NCBI RefSeq assembly: GCF_001467745.1
Contig: NZ_LNYG01000013.1
Span: 191,252-227,061, forward strand
Length of the DNA stretch: 35,810 nt
Direction of reading: 5' to 3'
Source: Legionella jamestowniensis
GTDB lineage: Bacteria; Pseudomonadota; Gammaproteobacteria; Legionellales; Legionellaceae
Shown piece by piece: positions 18,343-26,785 of this stretch. The position numbers were made by a program, and so were the translations under genes. Under the pieces are notes generated by a model that made no database searches, was not told where the DNA came from, and worked only from the letters and a program-made list of their open reading frames with translations. Each line of letters starts with the position of its first letter. The first letter of the stretch is position 1.

Positions 18343-18535
18343 AACTTCCTCATCTGGCATTATCGTTACTGATATCACTACAGAGATGACTCTTGAAATT
18401 CAACACTAAGCTATTGTTAATATTCAATTGTCTTTTATCACACAGCATTGTTCAGTATAGTACAGGTTAATTCTTTTTGATTATTTTTTAATCAAAAATA
18501 TTATTTTTTGGGATGAGGGGATATAAAAAGAACTA

Positions 18536-18562
18536 AAGCCTGGGAGAACAATCCAGGCTTTG
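18536..18562 (-). terminator. Intrinsic terminator of the esterase gene
   Basis: AAAGCCTGG and CCAGGCTTT form a 9-bp stem with a 9-nt loop. Read on the minus strand it is followed within 4 nt by CTTTTT, and it lies 32 bp beyond the stop of the esterase gene at 18595. Confidence 0.8.
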
Positions 18563-18594
18563 ATTCGTAGAGTTTTCTAGTATCTATAGTGAAA

Positions 18595-19554
18595 TTATTG
18601 ATTAAATGCTTTCTTCAAAGCATAACTTGAAGTCGCATAAGCCAATAACGCAGCATCATAATGCGAGGGCAATGCACAAAAATCGTGAAGAATCCCACCA
18701 CATTCCATGAATTGAGCCTCATTACCTGCATCCACCAATTGTTGGAAATATTTTTTCGCATCATCATGGATGGGATCGCATTCTGCAGCAATGATTAATG
18801 CGGGGGGCAAGTTACTAAAATCTTTCTGAAACTGGGGATTGGCGATGGGATCTTTCTCGTCTTCGGGTTTGGATAAGTATTGCTTTCTCATCCAGTGAAG
18901 CGTCGCTGTTTCAAGAAAATAACCACTCTCAAACGTTTTATCGGAAGGCATAGTATTGTTTAAATCAGCCCATGGATAATAAAGTAATTGAAAGCAAATA
19001 TCCAAATCTTTGTTCTTTTTGGCAAGATGACAAATACTTGCGGCAATATTACCACCCGCACTGTCTCCACCAACAGCGAGCTTACCATTGCAACCAAATT
19101 CACTCGCATGTTTTTGCACATAGCGAGCTACATGGTAGCAATCCATATGGGCAGTCGGGAATTTATGTTCCGGGGCGCGGCGAAACCCTACAGCAACCAC
19201 CAGACAATGTGCCCCTTCGCAAAGGGCTCGGCAAGCATAATCCAGAAAATCAAGTTCACCAAATACAAATCCACCCCCATGGCAGTAAACCAGTGCAGGC
19301 AAATGTGTTGCCTCTTTTTTGGGTTTATATAAACGGACTTGAAGTGTTGTCCCTTCAATATCAAGTGTCTTCTCTTCAACGTGGACATCGATTGGTTTTA
19401 ATTTTCCTGAAACCGGTGCTGTCAATTGATTGAAAGCCTTTCGTCCCTCCTTTGGCGGCAACTCAAGAAGGTTACTGCCATTTAAAGCTGTTTTTGCCCG
19501 TTCATTCAAACGTTCAATAAATGCCTTTGAATCGGGGTGAAGTGGTCTGTTCAT
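18595..19554 (-). CDS. Alpha/beta hydrolase, hormone-sensitive-lipase (GDXG) family esterase (319 aa)
   Basis: A cytosolic carboxylesterase/lipase of family IV. The oxyanion-hole motif HGGGFVFG is at 92-99, the nucleophile elbow GDSAGG puts Ser165 at the active site, and Asp260 (AECDPIHDD) and His290 (GILHDF) complete the triad with normal spacing. There is no signal peptide. The 319-residue length matches the family. AAGGA lies about 10 nt before the ATG. It stands as a single gene, ending in a clear terminator 190 bp before the phosphotransferase/megasynthase operon on the same strand, so a link to that pathway (for example hydrolysing an acyl product) is possible but unsupported. Confidence 0.9.
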   Translation of the reverse strand: MNRPLHPDSKAFIERLNERAKTALNGSNLLELPPKEGRKAFNQLTAPVSGKLKPIDVHVEEKTLDIEGTTLQVRLYKPKKEATHLPALVYCHGGGFVFGELDFLDYACRALCEGAHCLVVAVGFRRAPEHKFPTAHMDCYHVARYVQKHASEFGCNGKLAVGGDSAGGNIAASICHLAKKNKDLDICFQLLYYPWADLNNTMPSDKTFESGYFLETATLHWMRKQYLSKPEDEKDPIANPQFQKDFSNLPPALIIAAECDPIHDDAKKYFQQLVDAGNEAQFMECGGILHDFCALPSHYDAALLAYATSSYALKKAFNQ

Positions 19555-19643
19555 GATAGGATCCGTCCTTAGAAATTATTGGAATGAGGCCTGGTATCAA
19601 CTTAAAAATAGCAGAAAAAAACAATGTTGTAATAAAAATTTAA

Positions 19644-20954
19644 CTAACTTTTTCCTACTGCAACTTCGTTATTTTTAGGGCATTCGACTGCTGCTGTATT
19701 ACGATGAAAACGCATGAGTGTGTAGTTGGCACGGCTAACAGCATTATCAATTGCTATTTTAGGCAATAACATACCAGAGAATATTGCTTCCAATGCTTCG
19801 TCATTAATAGCCCTTATCAAATTTTGCGGTCCGACGTGCACTTTTGTATTAACATGCTGATTTGTTAATTCATCGTATGCAAGCTTAATTACAGGATGCT
19901 CATTTTCTTCAGCAAGTACACTGTATATCCCAGAGAGGCCCAAGGGTAAATACCCTGTATGATGGTGCCATTGTTGCTGTATGGCAGGCTGGGCCAGGTA
20001 AGCGAAAAATTTGGCTACCCCTCGGTATACAGTGGGTGTTTGCCCAGCAACAGCCCACAGGGCGGCACCTCCTGCGATATTATTATGACGTAAAGCACTC
20101 GTTTCCGTATCTAACGGGAGTGCAGCCACCCCTAATTTAAATTTTACTAACCCCGATAAACTGTTATAACTTCCGGAAGATTGACTAAACAAAGGGCAGC
20201 GACCACTGGTAAATAGGATGGTGGCATCACTCGCGCGTCCACCATATTCGAAATAGTGTTTTTTTTGCCAATCCTTAAGGCGCGTCAGATGCTTGACAAT
20301 AGCCCCATTGTTATAAGTTGCCGTGGATAAGGTGGGGTTTGTCATTGGTAAGCCATGAATTGCAGAAAATGCTTCAATCTGTATCCAGGCAGGGTAGGCA
20401 GTGGTGTAAACACAAGTAAAACCAGCTTTGCGCAAATCTGCTGCTAAAGTCTCCATTTCTTGCCAGCTGCGGGGAAAATATTCCCTGGGGTAGCCAATCT
20501 TCGCCAAAGCCTCAGCATTATAAAACATGACAGGTATTGAAGTATTAAAAGGCATGGCCATTAACTGTTCATGATCACTATAAAACGAGCGTATCGCAGG
20601 AAGAAAACTTTCTTTGGGTAATCGCATGCCTTGTTCTTTCATAATTTCATCCACAGGCTTAATAATGCCTTTGGGAAATAGCATGGTTGTTGTACCCACT
20701 TCAAAAATCTGCACAATGGCGGGAGGTTGTTTGGCCCGAAACGCTGCAGCAAAACTTGTCATTGCTTCCGTGTATTCACCTTTATAAACGAGCTTTACTG
20801 AATACTCATTTTGACTTTTATTAAATCCTGCAACCAATTGCCTAACTTCACTACCCAGATGACCTGCCATGGAGTGCCACATTACAATTTCGACAGGCTT
20901 CGCCAAAAGGCTAGATCCTAGAAAGAAAAAGATAAAGAAAAAGAAAAATCTCAT
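19644..20954 (-). CDS. ugpB: Periplasmic glycerol-3-phosphate-type substrate-binding protein (UgpB-like, 436 aa)
   Basis: A family 1 extracellular solute-binding protein of the sn-glycerol-3-phosphate/glycerophosphocholine importer. A very Phe-rich signal peptide spans residues 1-18 (ending SSLLA before KPVEI). The mature start VEIVMWHSMAGHLG is characteristic of UgpB, as are the later PFNTSIPVMFYN and WPS/SWQEME-type segments. Length is as expected for UgpB (about 435). The ATG overlaps the last bases of the upstream glycerophosphodiesterase gene by 4 bp, indicating translational coupling. The membrane and ATPase components (UgpA, UgpE, UgpC) are not in the window, so the importer must be completed elsewhere or the protein works differently. 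Confidence 0.88.
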   Translation of the reverse strand: MRFFFFFIFFFLGSSLLAKPVEIVMWHSMAGHLGSEVRQLVAGFNKSQNEYSVKLVYKGEYTEAMTSFAAAFRAKQPPAIVQIFEVGTTTMLFPKGIIKPVDEIMKEQGMRLPKESFLPAIRSFYSDHEQLMAMPFNTSIPVMFYNAEALAKIGYPREYFPRSWQEMETLAADLRKAGFTCVYTTAYPAWIQIEAFSAIHGLPMTNPTLSTATYNNGAIVKHLTRLKDWQKKHYFEYGGRASDATILFTSGRCPLFSQSSGSYNSLSGLVKFKLGVAALPLDTETSALRHNNIAGGAALWAVAGQTPTVYRGVAKFFAYLAQPAIQQQWHHHTGYLPLGLSGIYSVLAEENEHPVIKLAYDELTNQHVNTKVHVGPQNLIRAINDEALEAIFSGMLLPKIAIDNAVSRANYTLMRFHRNTAAVECPKNNEVAVGKS

Positions 20955-21685
20955 GACAACAGGTCAGGGTAATCGCTAAATACGGCATCCACACCCCAGT
21001 CAAAAAGCTTTTTAGCCTGCCGCCTACGATTCACTGTATATACAAGCAATTTATAACCTTGCCCTTTAATTTCCTTCACGCGTGCTGCTGTAAGGGCGCG
21101 TTTATTGCAATGAACGGAATAACAAGCCAACTCTTTAGCTTTTTCTAACCAATCTTTATCCCATTGATCAAGTAAAAGACCTAAGGGCATCTCCGGAGCA
21201 AGACTTCTGCATAAGGTTAATGCAGCTAGATCGAAACTGGATATTAATGGTAAGGGTTTATTTTGTGGCCAGTAGCGGTTGATATGTGACAAGACAGCCA
21301 CAGTAGTTTGCTCTGTTGTTCCTGGATAAGGTTTAATTTCAATATTGGCCTGTACATTTGAGAAGGTCAACCATTCCAATGCCTCACGAAAATGGGGAAT
21401 TTTTTCACCACGGTAGCGGCGTGAAAACCAACGTCCAGCGTCCAACGATTGCAAATACTCAGCAGTCACCAATCCAATTTCACCCCGCCCATCAGTTGTG
21501 CGTTTCAATGTTTCATCGTGAAACACAAAGGGTTCACCATCAGCACTCACCATAACATCAAACTCAAGATAACGACAACCAAGTGCTAGTGCTTTATCAA
21601 AGGCAGCTAACGTATTTTCGGGCGCATAGGCCGAAGCACCCCGATGACCAATTATTTTTTCAATTGTTTGTGACTGTTGCTGCAT
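20951..21685 (-). CDS. ugpQ: Glycerophosphodiester phosphodiesterase (UgpQ-like, 244 aa)
   Basis: Hydrolyses glycerophosphodiesters to sn-glycerol-3-phosphate and an alcohol. The GDPD signature is clear: GHRGASAYAPENT with catalytic His and Glu near 13-24, then YLEFDVMVSADGEPFVFHDE with metal-binding Glu/Asp and the second His. The C-terminal VYTVNRRRQAKKLFDWGVDAVFSDYP is also typical. There is no signal peptide, so the cytosolic UgpQ type is more likely than periplasmic GlpQ; the length of 244 also fits UgpQ. The start lies inside the end of the preceding gene, with GAGGG 6 nt before the ATG. The pairing with UgpB points to use of host- or phospholipid-derived glycerophosphodiesters as phosphate or carbon source. 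Confidence 0.92.
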   Translation of the reverse strand: MQQQSQTIEKIIGHRGASAYAPENTLAAFDKALALGCRYLEFDVMVSADGEPFVFHDETLKRTTDGRGEIGLVTAEYLQSLDAGRWFSRRYRGEKIPHFREALEWLTFSNVQANIEIKPYPGTTEQTTVAVLSHINRYWPQNKPLPLISSFDLAALTLCRSLAPEMPLGLLLDQWDKDWLEKAKELACYSVHCNKRALTAARVKEIKGQGYKLLVYTVNRRRQAKKLFDWGVDAVFSDYPDLLS

Positions 21686-22382
21686 TACTACCCTCTTCTC
21701 GATTTGAAGCTACCTCAACAATAGCATTCATCATCAACTCGTTACTAACAGTCAATGAGGGGGCTGGAGAAGCAGCAACCTCAGTGGCTAACATCATTGT
21801 ATTCTTTGCCCGATAAGCTTGTGGTTGTATAGGAGTAGGCTCACCCTCAGTTACTATTAATGAGTTTAGGCTGTACTTCTGTGTGGGATAAACGTTGTTC
21901 AATCTACCAATTTCATCGTTGACAAGTTTATATAAACGCTCCCGGAGTTGTCCTTTAACTTGCTGTACCTCTTCCAAGCTCGGCTTGAATTCCACCCCGT
22001 TAATGGTGTATGTAGCGCCGGGTTTACTTACGTCTTTCGCACTTTGATAAATGTTGGTTAAACTGGCTTGGGGAACCCTCGCTTCAGCAGCCACAAATAA
22101 TTTTTCCAATCCAGAGCTGTCTTGAGACCGATCAAACTGAGTCAGGTGCCAATCGCCTGGTGCTATTTTTGCGAGAGTGCTCATAATGTCGGCTCTTGCT
22201 TTTACTAGATCAGCATTGGATAAAGTAGCATTGACATTCACAGTGAGCAATGCCGTTTGAGTGGTAACCCATTGTCTTGCAGAAATTTGAAACATGACCT
22301 TATCGAGTATCGGCTTAGGCTGGGCAGCAATTGATAGTGAACTGCTGATTCCAAGGAGAAGCAAAGCTGTCAATTTTTTCAT
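21660..22382 (-). CDS. Secreted hypothetical protein (240 aa)
   Basis: Not recognised. Residues 1-20 form a signal peptide (MKKLTALLLLGISSSLSIAA). The mature protein is mainly polar with a regular helix/strand mix: a beta-like QISARQWVTTQTALLTVNVNAT at about 32-53, helices rich in Lys/Glu near 135-165, and a low-complexity tail rich in Ser, Ala and Asn. It has no cysteine and no lipobox. GGAGA lies 8 nt before the ATG. The last 26 bp overlap the start of the glycerophosphodiesterase gene, so it is probably the first gene of that three-gene operon. The repeated N-terminal TTQTALLTVNV pattern loosely suggests a SIMPL-type fold; this is weak. Confidence 0.75.
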   Translation of the reverse strand: MKKLTALLLLGISSSLSIAAQPKPILDKVMFQISARQWVTTQTALLTVNVNATLSNADLVKARADIMSTLAKIAPGDWHLTQFDRSQDSSGLEKLFVAAEARVPQASLTNIYQSAKDVSKPGATYTINGVEFKPSLEEVQQVKGQLRERLYKLVNDEIGRLNNVYPTQKYSLNSLIVTEGEPTPIQPQAYRAKNTMMLATEVAASPAPSLTVSNELMMNAIVEVASNREEGSNAATVTNN

Positions 22383-22687
22383 TCAAATGTCTCCATCGCG
22401 TTTGTAGTCAGTTTACACCAAGAGAGGAAGGCTTCCAATTTTTTAGCCATGTCAGTCAGGAAAAATAGCCAGTAGCAAGTAACAAATAGCTGACGGAGCA
22501 GCTGAATTCTACTAGCAAAGGGTAAAAAATTAACAACGGGACGAATAAAAGTGAATACCTTAAAATCATTTTTTACGAATAATATACAAAAAAAGAGATA
22601 GACTGTTAATAAGGACTATTATCACCATTGATTTACTTATTGAATGGGTCTATAACATGTGCACGAGAAATTCTTGGAGCTTTACCA
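22383..22687. other. Divergent intergenic region
   Basis: About 305 bp between the secreted-protein gene and leucine dehydrogenase. It is AT-rich and carries no convincing gene. It holds the dehydrogenase promoter (next entry) and a short GGAAGGCTTCC palindrome followed by AATTTTTT near 22426-22443. I see no repeat or mobile element. Confidence 0.6.
22628..22656 (+). promoter_or_regulatory. Sigma70-like promoter of the leucine dehydrogenase gene
   Basis: TTGATT and TATAAC are separated by 17 bp, close to consensus. Transcription would begin near 22663, leaving a leader of about 25 nt with GGAG at 22676-22679 and ATG at 22688. This placement argues against the longer open frame beginning at 22628. 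Confidence 0.65.
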
Positions 22688-23764
22688 ATGATGTCTGTTG
22701 ATCTAATCAAAAAAAATGAAACCAGCACCCTAGTTCAAGATGATTTTCTTGATTATGCACTTTCTCATGGATTTGGCGATTTACATTTTAAAGTGGATTG
22801 CGAAACAGGAATGAAAGCCATCGTCGCTATACACAGTACCAAGCTTGGACCAGCTCTGGGCGGCTGTAGATTTATTGAATACCCCAGTACTGCAAGTGCT
22901 ATCAATGACGCAATGCGCCTTGCAAGAGGCATGAGCTATAAAGCAGCCTCTGTTAACCTACCACTCGGTGGTGGCAAAGCAGTGATTATCAAACCCAACA
23001 AGCCTTATGATCGTGAAGCTTATCTTCATGCTTTTGGTCGCTTTGTTAATGATTTAGGCGGCCGGTATATCACCGCTTTGGACAGTGGCACACAATTAAG
23101 TGATATGGATATTATCGCGCAGCATACTCCTTATGTCGCCAGCTTGTCCCGGCATAATGGCGATCCTTCACCTTATACTGCAAAGGGCGTTTTAAGAGGC
23201 ATTGAAGCAGCGGTCGAATTTAAACTCGGGAAAAATCAATTAAATGGCCTTCATATTGCCATTCAAGGTCTAGGTCATGTGGGCTATTTACTGGCCTCTC
23301 ATTTACATGAGTTGGGTGCCAAATTAACGGTGGCGGATATTAATCCCCGTGCTGTTCAACGTGCTGTGGAAGAATTCGGAGCTACGGCCGTGTCAACAGA
23401 CATGATCCATCGGGTTCCCTGTGATGTGTTTGCCCCTTGTGCTCTAGGTGCAGTTATTAATGATATTAGCATTAATCAGCTACAAACGACGATTGTTGCA
23501 GGGGCTGCCAACAATCAATTGGCTCACACTTATCATGGCCCCATGCTTCATGAAAAAGGGATTCTTTATGCAGCGGATTATGTCATTAATGCCGGTGGCT
23601 TAATTTTTGCCGCAAGTAAATATTATGACACCCCAGAAGCGCAGGTTAACCAGCAAATCGATGGCATTGGTACTTCTCTTTTAGAAATTTTTATTCGCTC
23701 CCGGAAAGAAAACCGCCCCGAAAGTGAAATTGCTGATACTCTGGCTCAAGAGAAACTAGCTTAA
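22688..23764 (+). CDS. Leucine dehydrogenase family (Glu/Leu/Phe/Val dehydrogenase, 358 aa)
   Basis: NAD-dependent oxidative deamination of branched-chain or aromatic amino acids to 2-oxo acids. The N-terminal substrate domain has GPALGGCR and the catalytic-Lys segment LPLGGGKAVI at about 90-99. The Rossmann domain has IQGLGHVGYLLASHL near 195-210 followed by VADINP, whose Asp favours NAD. The length of about 358 matches leucine/valine dehydrogenases and is shorter than glutamate dehydrogenases. The start at 22688 is chosen from GGAG 8 nt upstream and the promoter position; ATG 22691 is also possible. Leu, Val or Phe preference cannot be read. It is followed after 50 bp by an O-methyltransferase. 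Confidence 0.92.
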   Translation: MMSVDLIKKNETSTLVQDDFLDYALSHGFGDLHFKVDCETGMKAIVAIHSTKLGPALGGCRFIEYPSTASAINDAMRLARGMSYKAASVNLPLGGGKAVIIKPNKPYDREAYLHAFGRFVNDLGGRYITALDSGTQLSDMDIIAQHTPYVASLSRHNGDPSPYTAKGVLRGIEAAVEFKLGKNQLNGLHIAIQGLGHVGYLLASHLHELGAKLTVADINPRAVQRAVEEFGATAVSTDMIHRVPCDVFAPCALGAVINDISINQLQTTIVAGAANNQLAHTYHGPMLHEKGILYAADYVINAGGLIFAASKYYDTPEAQVNQQIDGIGTSLLEIFIRSRKENRPESEIADTLAQEKLA

Positions 23765-23778
23765 TTAACGAATCAATA

Positions 23779-23796
23779 CCCTTTGATATCAAAGGG
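23779..23796. repeat. Perfect 18-bp palindrome
   Basis: CCCTTTGATATCAAAGGG equals its own reverse complement. It lies in the 50-bp gap between leucine dehydrogenase and the O-methyltransferase gene, 18 nt before the latter's ATG. There is no T tract, so an operator or mRNA-processing hairpin is more likely than a terminator. Confidence 0.5.
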
Positions 23797-23814
23797 CATA
23801 CTAAAGGTGGTAGG

Positions 23815-24477
23815 ATGAAACAACATTTAAATCTAACGCCAGAGCTCTATAGTTATATGTTGGATATTTCTTTACGAGAAAATCCTGTTCTGCAAGCATT
23901 GCGGGAAGAAACCTCAACGTTGCCCCTTAGCAATATGCAAGTTGCGCCAGAGCAAGCTCAATTCCTGCAATTTCTAATTCGTGCAATTGGCGCCAAAAAA
24001 ATACTGGAATTAGGCACCTTCACAGGATACAGTGCCCTAGCTATGGCTCTGGCCCTGCCTGAAGATGGACAGTTAATTACTTGTGATATTAACACTGAAT
24101 GGACCTCCAAAGCCCATCCGTACTGGCGTGAAGCCAAGCAAGAGAAGAAAATTGAGTTACGCCTAGGCCCTGCCTTGACGACGTTACAGAATTTACTGAC
24201 AGAAGGCCACGCCCATAGTTTTGATTTCATCTTTATTGATGCCGACAAAACTAATTATGTAAATTACTATGAATGTGCCTTGCAGCTCATTAGTCCTTGC
24301 GGAATCATTGCAATTGATAATATTTTTTGGGATGGCAATGTAATCAATAAAGAGGATACGAGTGGGCAAACTCGGGAAATAAAACGTTTGAATGAAATTA
24401 TAAAGCAAGACAATCGAGTGGATGTAAGCTTGTTAGCTATCGCTGATGGACTTTTTCTCATCAAAGCTCGCCCTTGA
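23815..24477 (+). CDS. SAM-dependent O-methyltransferase, caffeoyl-CoA OMT family (220 aa)
   Basis: A class I methyltransferase of the small cation-dependent O-methyltransferase family, acting on catechol-like hydroxyl groups. SAM-binding motif I is LELGTFTGYSALAMALA (about 63-79), followed by ITCDIN with the ribose-binding acid. FDFIFIDADKTNYVNYY (about 137-153) carries the metal-binding Asp, and IIAIDNIFWDGNV (about 164-176) supplies the further Asp/Asn ligands. The length of 220 is normal. GGTGG lies 6 nt upstream of the ATG. Position between amino-acid dehydrogenase and tyrosine-degradation genes suggests an aromatic substrate, for example a catechol or homogentisate-like compound (inference). 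Confidence 0.92.
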   Translation: MKQHLNLTPELYSYMLDISLRENPVLQALREETSTLPLSNMQVAPEQAQFLQFLIRAIGAKKILELGTFTGYSALAMALALPEDGQLITCDINTEWTSKAHPYWREAKQEKKIELRLGPALTTLQNLLTEGHAHSFDFIFIDADKTNYVNYYECALQLISPCGIIAIDNIFWDGNVINKEDTSGQTREIKRLNEIIKQDNRVDVSLLAIADGLFLIKARP

Positions 24478-24511
24478 TTGCCAGCCACTGCAAAAAACAA
24501 GGATTTTAAGC

Positions 24512-24581
24512 AGGCAATGATCTCATTAAACTGGTCACTTTCTTACTAAGTGACCATAAAATTAATGAAACATCATTGCCT
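24512..24581. promoter_or_regulatory. Long two-part hairpin in the leader of the HPPD gene
   Basis: An inner perfect stem GGTCACTT/AAGTGACC (24533-24555) with a 7-nt loop sits inside an outer stem AGGCAATGATCTCATTAA paired with TAATGAAACATCATTGCCT (three bulged bases). The whole 70-nt structure lies between the O-methyltransferase and HPPD genes and ends about 35 nt before the HPPD ATG. There is no T run, so it could be a regulatory leader, an mRNA stabiliser or an interspersed palindrome. Confidence 0.6.
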
Positions 24582-24615
24582 TAATTGGTTTACAAGACAA
24601 TAAGGGAGTGTACAC

Positions 24616-25683
24616 ATGAACAATCATAGTATAAGCCATCCCGGCAGCAACCCTTGCGGGTTGGATGGTTTTGCCTTTTTGGAATTTTCAGGCCCTGACA
24701 AATCTGTTTTACACCAACAGTTTAAAGAAATGGGTTTTCAACTCGTTGCCACCCATAAAGAGCAAGATATCGCTCTTTATCAGCAAGGGGCTATTCAGTT
24801 TATCGTTAATGCCGCAAAAGACTGTCAAGCTGAACGACATGCCACAACACATGGTGCGGGAGCCTGTGCCATGGGTTTTCGCGTTAAAAATGCTGAACAA
24901 GCCTACAAATATGCACTTGCACACGGTGCAGTTGCTTTTCAGGATTGTAAACATGCCGATCATGGTTTATTAGCTATCGATGCGATAGGTGGCAGTGTTA
25001 TTTATTTTGTTGATGAGAATAATCATCCTTTTGCTGACCATTGGCAGCGCCAGCAAAATTCAAACCCCACTGATTGCGGCTTAACCTTTATCGATCATCT
25101 GACTCATAACGTCTATCGAGGCAATATGGACAAATGGGCCAGATTTTATGAAACCATTTTTAATTTCCATGAAATAAGATTCTTTAACATTAAAGGTCAG
25201 ATGACAGGATTAATTAGCAGAGCTTTATCAAGCCCGTGTGGAAAAATCAAAATTCCTTTGAATGAATCGAAAGATGATGTATCACAAATTGAAGAATTTT
25301 TACACGAGTATCACGGTGAGGGTATTCAGCATATCGCTCTAAATACCGAGGATATTTATTACACGGTTAATACTTTAAGAAAAAATAATGTTAAATTTTT
25401 AGACGTACCTGATACTTACTATGAAATGATTGATCATCGTATCCCCTGGCATAAAGAGCCTTTGGCCAAATTACAACAAGAACGCATTTTAATTGATGGT
25501 GAACGCGAACCGAGCGCTGGCTTGTTATTGCAAATTTTTACTGAAAATATTTTTGGGCCAGTCTTTTTTGAAATTATCCAGCGCAAAGGTAATCAAGGAT
25601 TCGGGGAAGGAAACTTCCAGGCTCTGTTTGAAGCCATCGAACGCGATCAAATTAAGCGTGGAACGTTACAAGAAACCCATTAA
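24616..25683 (+). CDS. lly: 4-hydroxyphenylpyruvate dioxygenase (legiolysin-type)
   Basis: Converts 4-hydroxyphenylpyruvate to homogentisate in tyrosine degradation. The 355-residue protein has two VOC-fold halves. The Fe(II) ligands are His161 (FIDHLTHNV), His239 (GIQHIAL) and Glu319 (VFFEI), almost the same numbers as in Pseudomonas HPPD. The C-terminal GNQGFGEGNFQALFEAIERDQ is the conserved gating-helix region. In Legionella this enzyme is legiolysin, responsible for brown melanin-like pigment and fluorescence by way of homogentisate oxidation. GGGAG lies 9 nt before the ATG. It is followed by fumarylacetoacetase and maleylacetoacetate isomerase genes; homogentisate dioxygenase is not here, so homogentisate use depends on a gene elsewhere. 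Confidence 0.96.
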   Translation: MNNHSISHPGSNPCGLDGFAFLEFSGPDKSVLHQQFKEMGFQLVATHKEQDIALYQQGAIQFIVNAAKDCQAERHATTHGAGACAMGFRVKNAEQAYKYALAHGAVAFQDCKHADHGLLAIDAIGGSVIYFVDENNHPFADHWQRQQNSNPTDCGLTFIDHLTHNVYRGNMDKWARFYETIFNFHEIRFFNIKGQMTGLISRALSSPCGKIKIPLNESKDDVSQIEEFLHEYHGEGIQHIALNTEDIYYTVNTLRKNNVKFLDVPDTYYEMIDHRIPWHKEPLAKLQQERILIDGEREPSAGLLLQIFTENIFGPVFFEIIQRKGNQGFGEGNFQALFEAIERDQIKRGTLQETH

Positions 25684-25697
25684 AGACTATCGTTAAT

Positions 25698-25740
25698 CTG
25701 AAGGTGCGTATCACTTAAAACAAACCTTTCACACCTTCAG
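25698..25740 (+). terminator. Hairpin downstream of HPPD gene
   Basis: CTGAAGGTG and CACCTTCAG form a perfect 9-bp stem with a 25-nt loop, 15 nt after the HPPD stop; flanking ACTAT/ATAGT can extend it. The following sequence is A/T-rich without a pure T tract. It may attenuate transcription between HPPD and fumarylacetoacetase. Confidence 0.5.
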
Positions 25741-25794
25741 ATAGTAAATAAATTATTAATTTACCCAACACGCTATCTATTAGGGGAAATAGCA

Positions 25795-26784
25795 ATGAAA
25801 CTTGCGAGTATGAAATCAGCGAACTGCAGAGATGGTGAGCTTTGTGTGGTAAATCAGCAATTAACGAAAGCTGTGAAAGTTCGACAAATCGCTGAAACAT
25901 TACAACATGCCCTCGATCATTGGCAAGAAGTTGAAAATAAATTAAAAGAAGTTTATTTAGCTCTCAATGAGGAACAGATAAAAGAGAGCTTCCCCTTCGA
26001 TGCCAAACAATTTACTTCTCCTCTGCCAAGGGCTTATCAATGGGCTGACGGGAGTGCCTATGTAAACCATGTGGAGTTGGTCCGTAAAGCACGTGGTGCT
26101 GAAATGCCAGCTGACTTTTGGACAGACCCCTTGATGTATCAAGGCGGCTCTGACAGCTTTTTAGGCCCCAGAGAACCTATTTTAGTTGCCGATGAAGCGT
26201 ATGGCATTGACTTTGAAGCTGAAGTAGCCATTATTACTGACGATGTGCCTATGGCCATTACAAATAAACAGGCGACAAAGCATATAAAACTTATTTTATT
26301 GGTAAATGACGTTTCGCTACGCAATTTAATCCCTACGGAAATTGCCAAAGGTTTTGGTTTCTTCCAATCGAAACCGGCCAGCAGTTTTTCACCAGTAGCA
26401 GTAACACCAGATGAGTTAGGAGCATCGTGGGATGGAGAGCGAGTGCATTTACCGTTATTAAGTTATCTAAATGGCCAGTTATTTGGTCAACCTAATGCGG
26501 GGATAGACATGACCTTCTCTTTTCCGCAATTAATTGCCCATGCCGCAAAGACAAGATTTTTGACAGCAGGAACAATTATAGGTTCAGGAACCGTTTCAAA
26601 TATTGATCGGAGCAAAGGATCTTCATGTATCGCGGAAAAACGCATGTTGGAGATTCTTGCTGACGGCAAACCTAAAACACCCTACATGGCTTATGGAGAT
26701 ACCATTCGCATAGAGATGCTTTCCCCACAAGGACAATCCTTGTTCGGTGCCATCGAACAAACTGTTACCCGCTATGAGGTCTAG
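25795..26784 (+). CDS. fahA: Fumarylacetoacetate hydrolase family protein (329 aa)
   Basis: Cleaves fumarylacetoacetate to fumarate and acetoacetate, the last step of tyrosine/homogentisate breakdown. The catalytic FAH domain occupies about 80-325. The segment GIDFEAEVAIITDDVP (about 141-156) supplies acidic metal ligands; LILLVNDVSLRNL and GFGFFQSKPASSFSPVAVTP follow as in the family; and GTIIGSGTVSNID is the usual FAH C-terminal motif. The length of 329 matches the short bacterial FAH form. GGGGAAA lies 7-13 nt before the ATG. The isomerase gene begins one base after its stop, so the two are translated together, and the product of that isomerase is this enzyme's substrate. Confidence 0.93.
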   Translation: MKLASMKSANCRDGELCVVNQQLTKAVKVRQIAETLQHALDHWQEVENKLKEVYLALNEEQIKESFPFDAKQFTSPLPRAYQWADGSAYVNHVELVRKARGAEMPADFWTDPLMYQGGSDSFLGPREPILVADEAYGIDFEAEVAIITDDVPMAITNKQATKHIKLILLVNDVSLRNLIPTEIAKGFGFFQSKPASSFSPVAVTPDELGASWDGERVHLPLLSYLNGQLFGQPNAGIDMTFSFPQLIAHAAKTRFLTAGTIIGSGTVSNIDRSKGSSCIAEKRMLEILADGKPKTPYMAYGDTIRIEMLSPQGQSLFGAIEQTVTRYEV

Positions 26785-26785
26785 C

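Noticed and set aside
18972-19433. 153- and 114-codon plus-strand frames opposite the esterase
   Set aside because: The esterase frame has the complete HGGG, GDSAGG, Asp and His set; the opposite frames show no domain.
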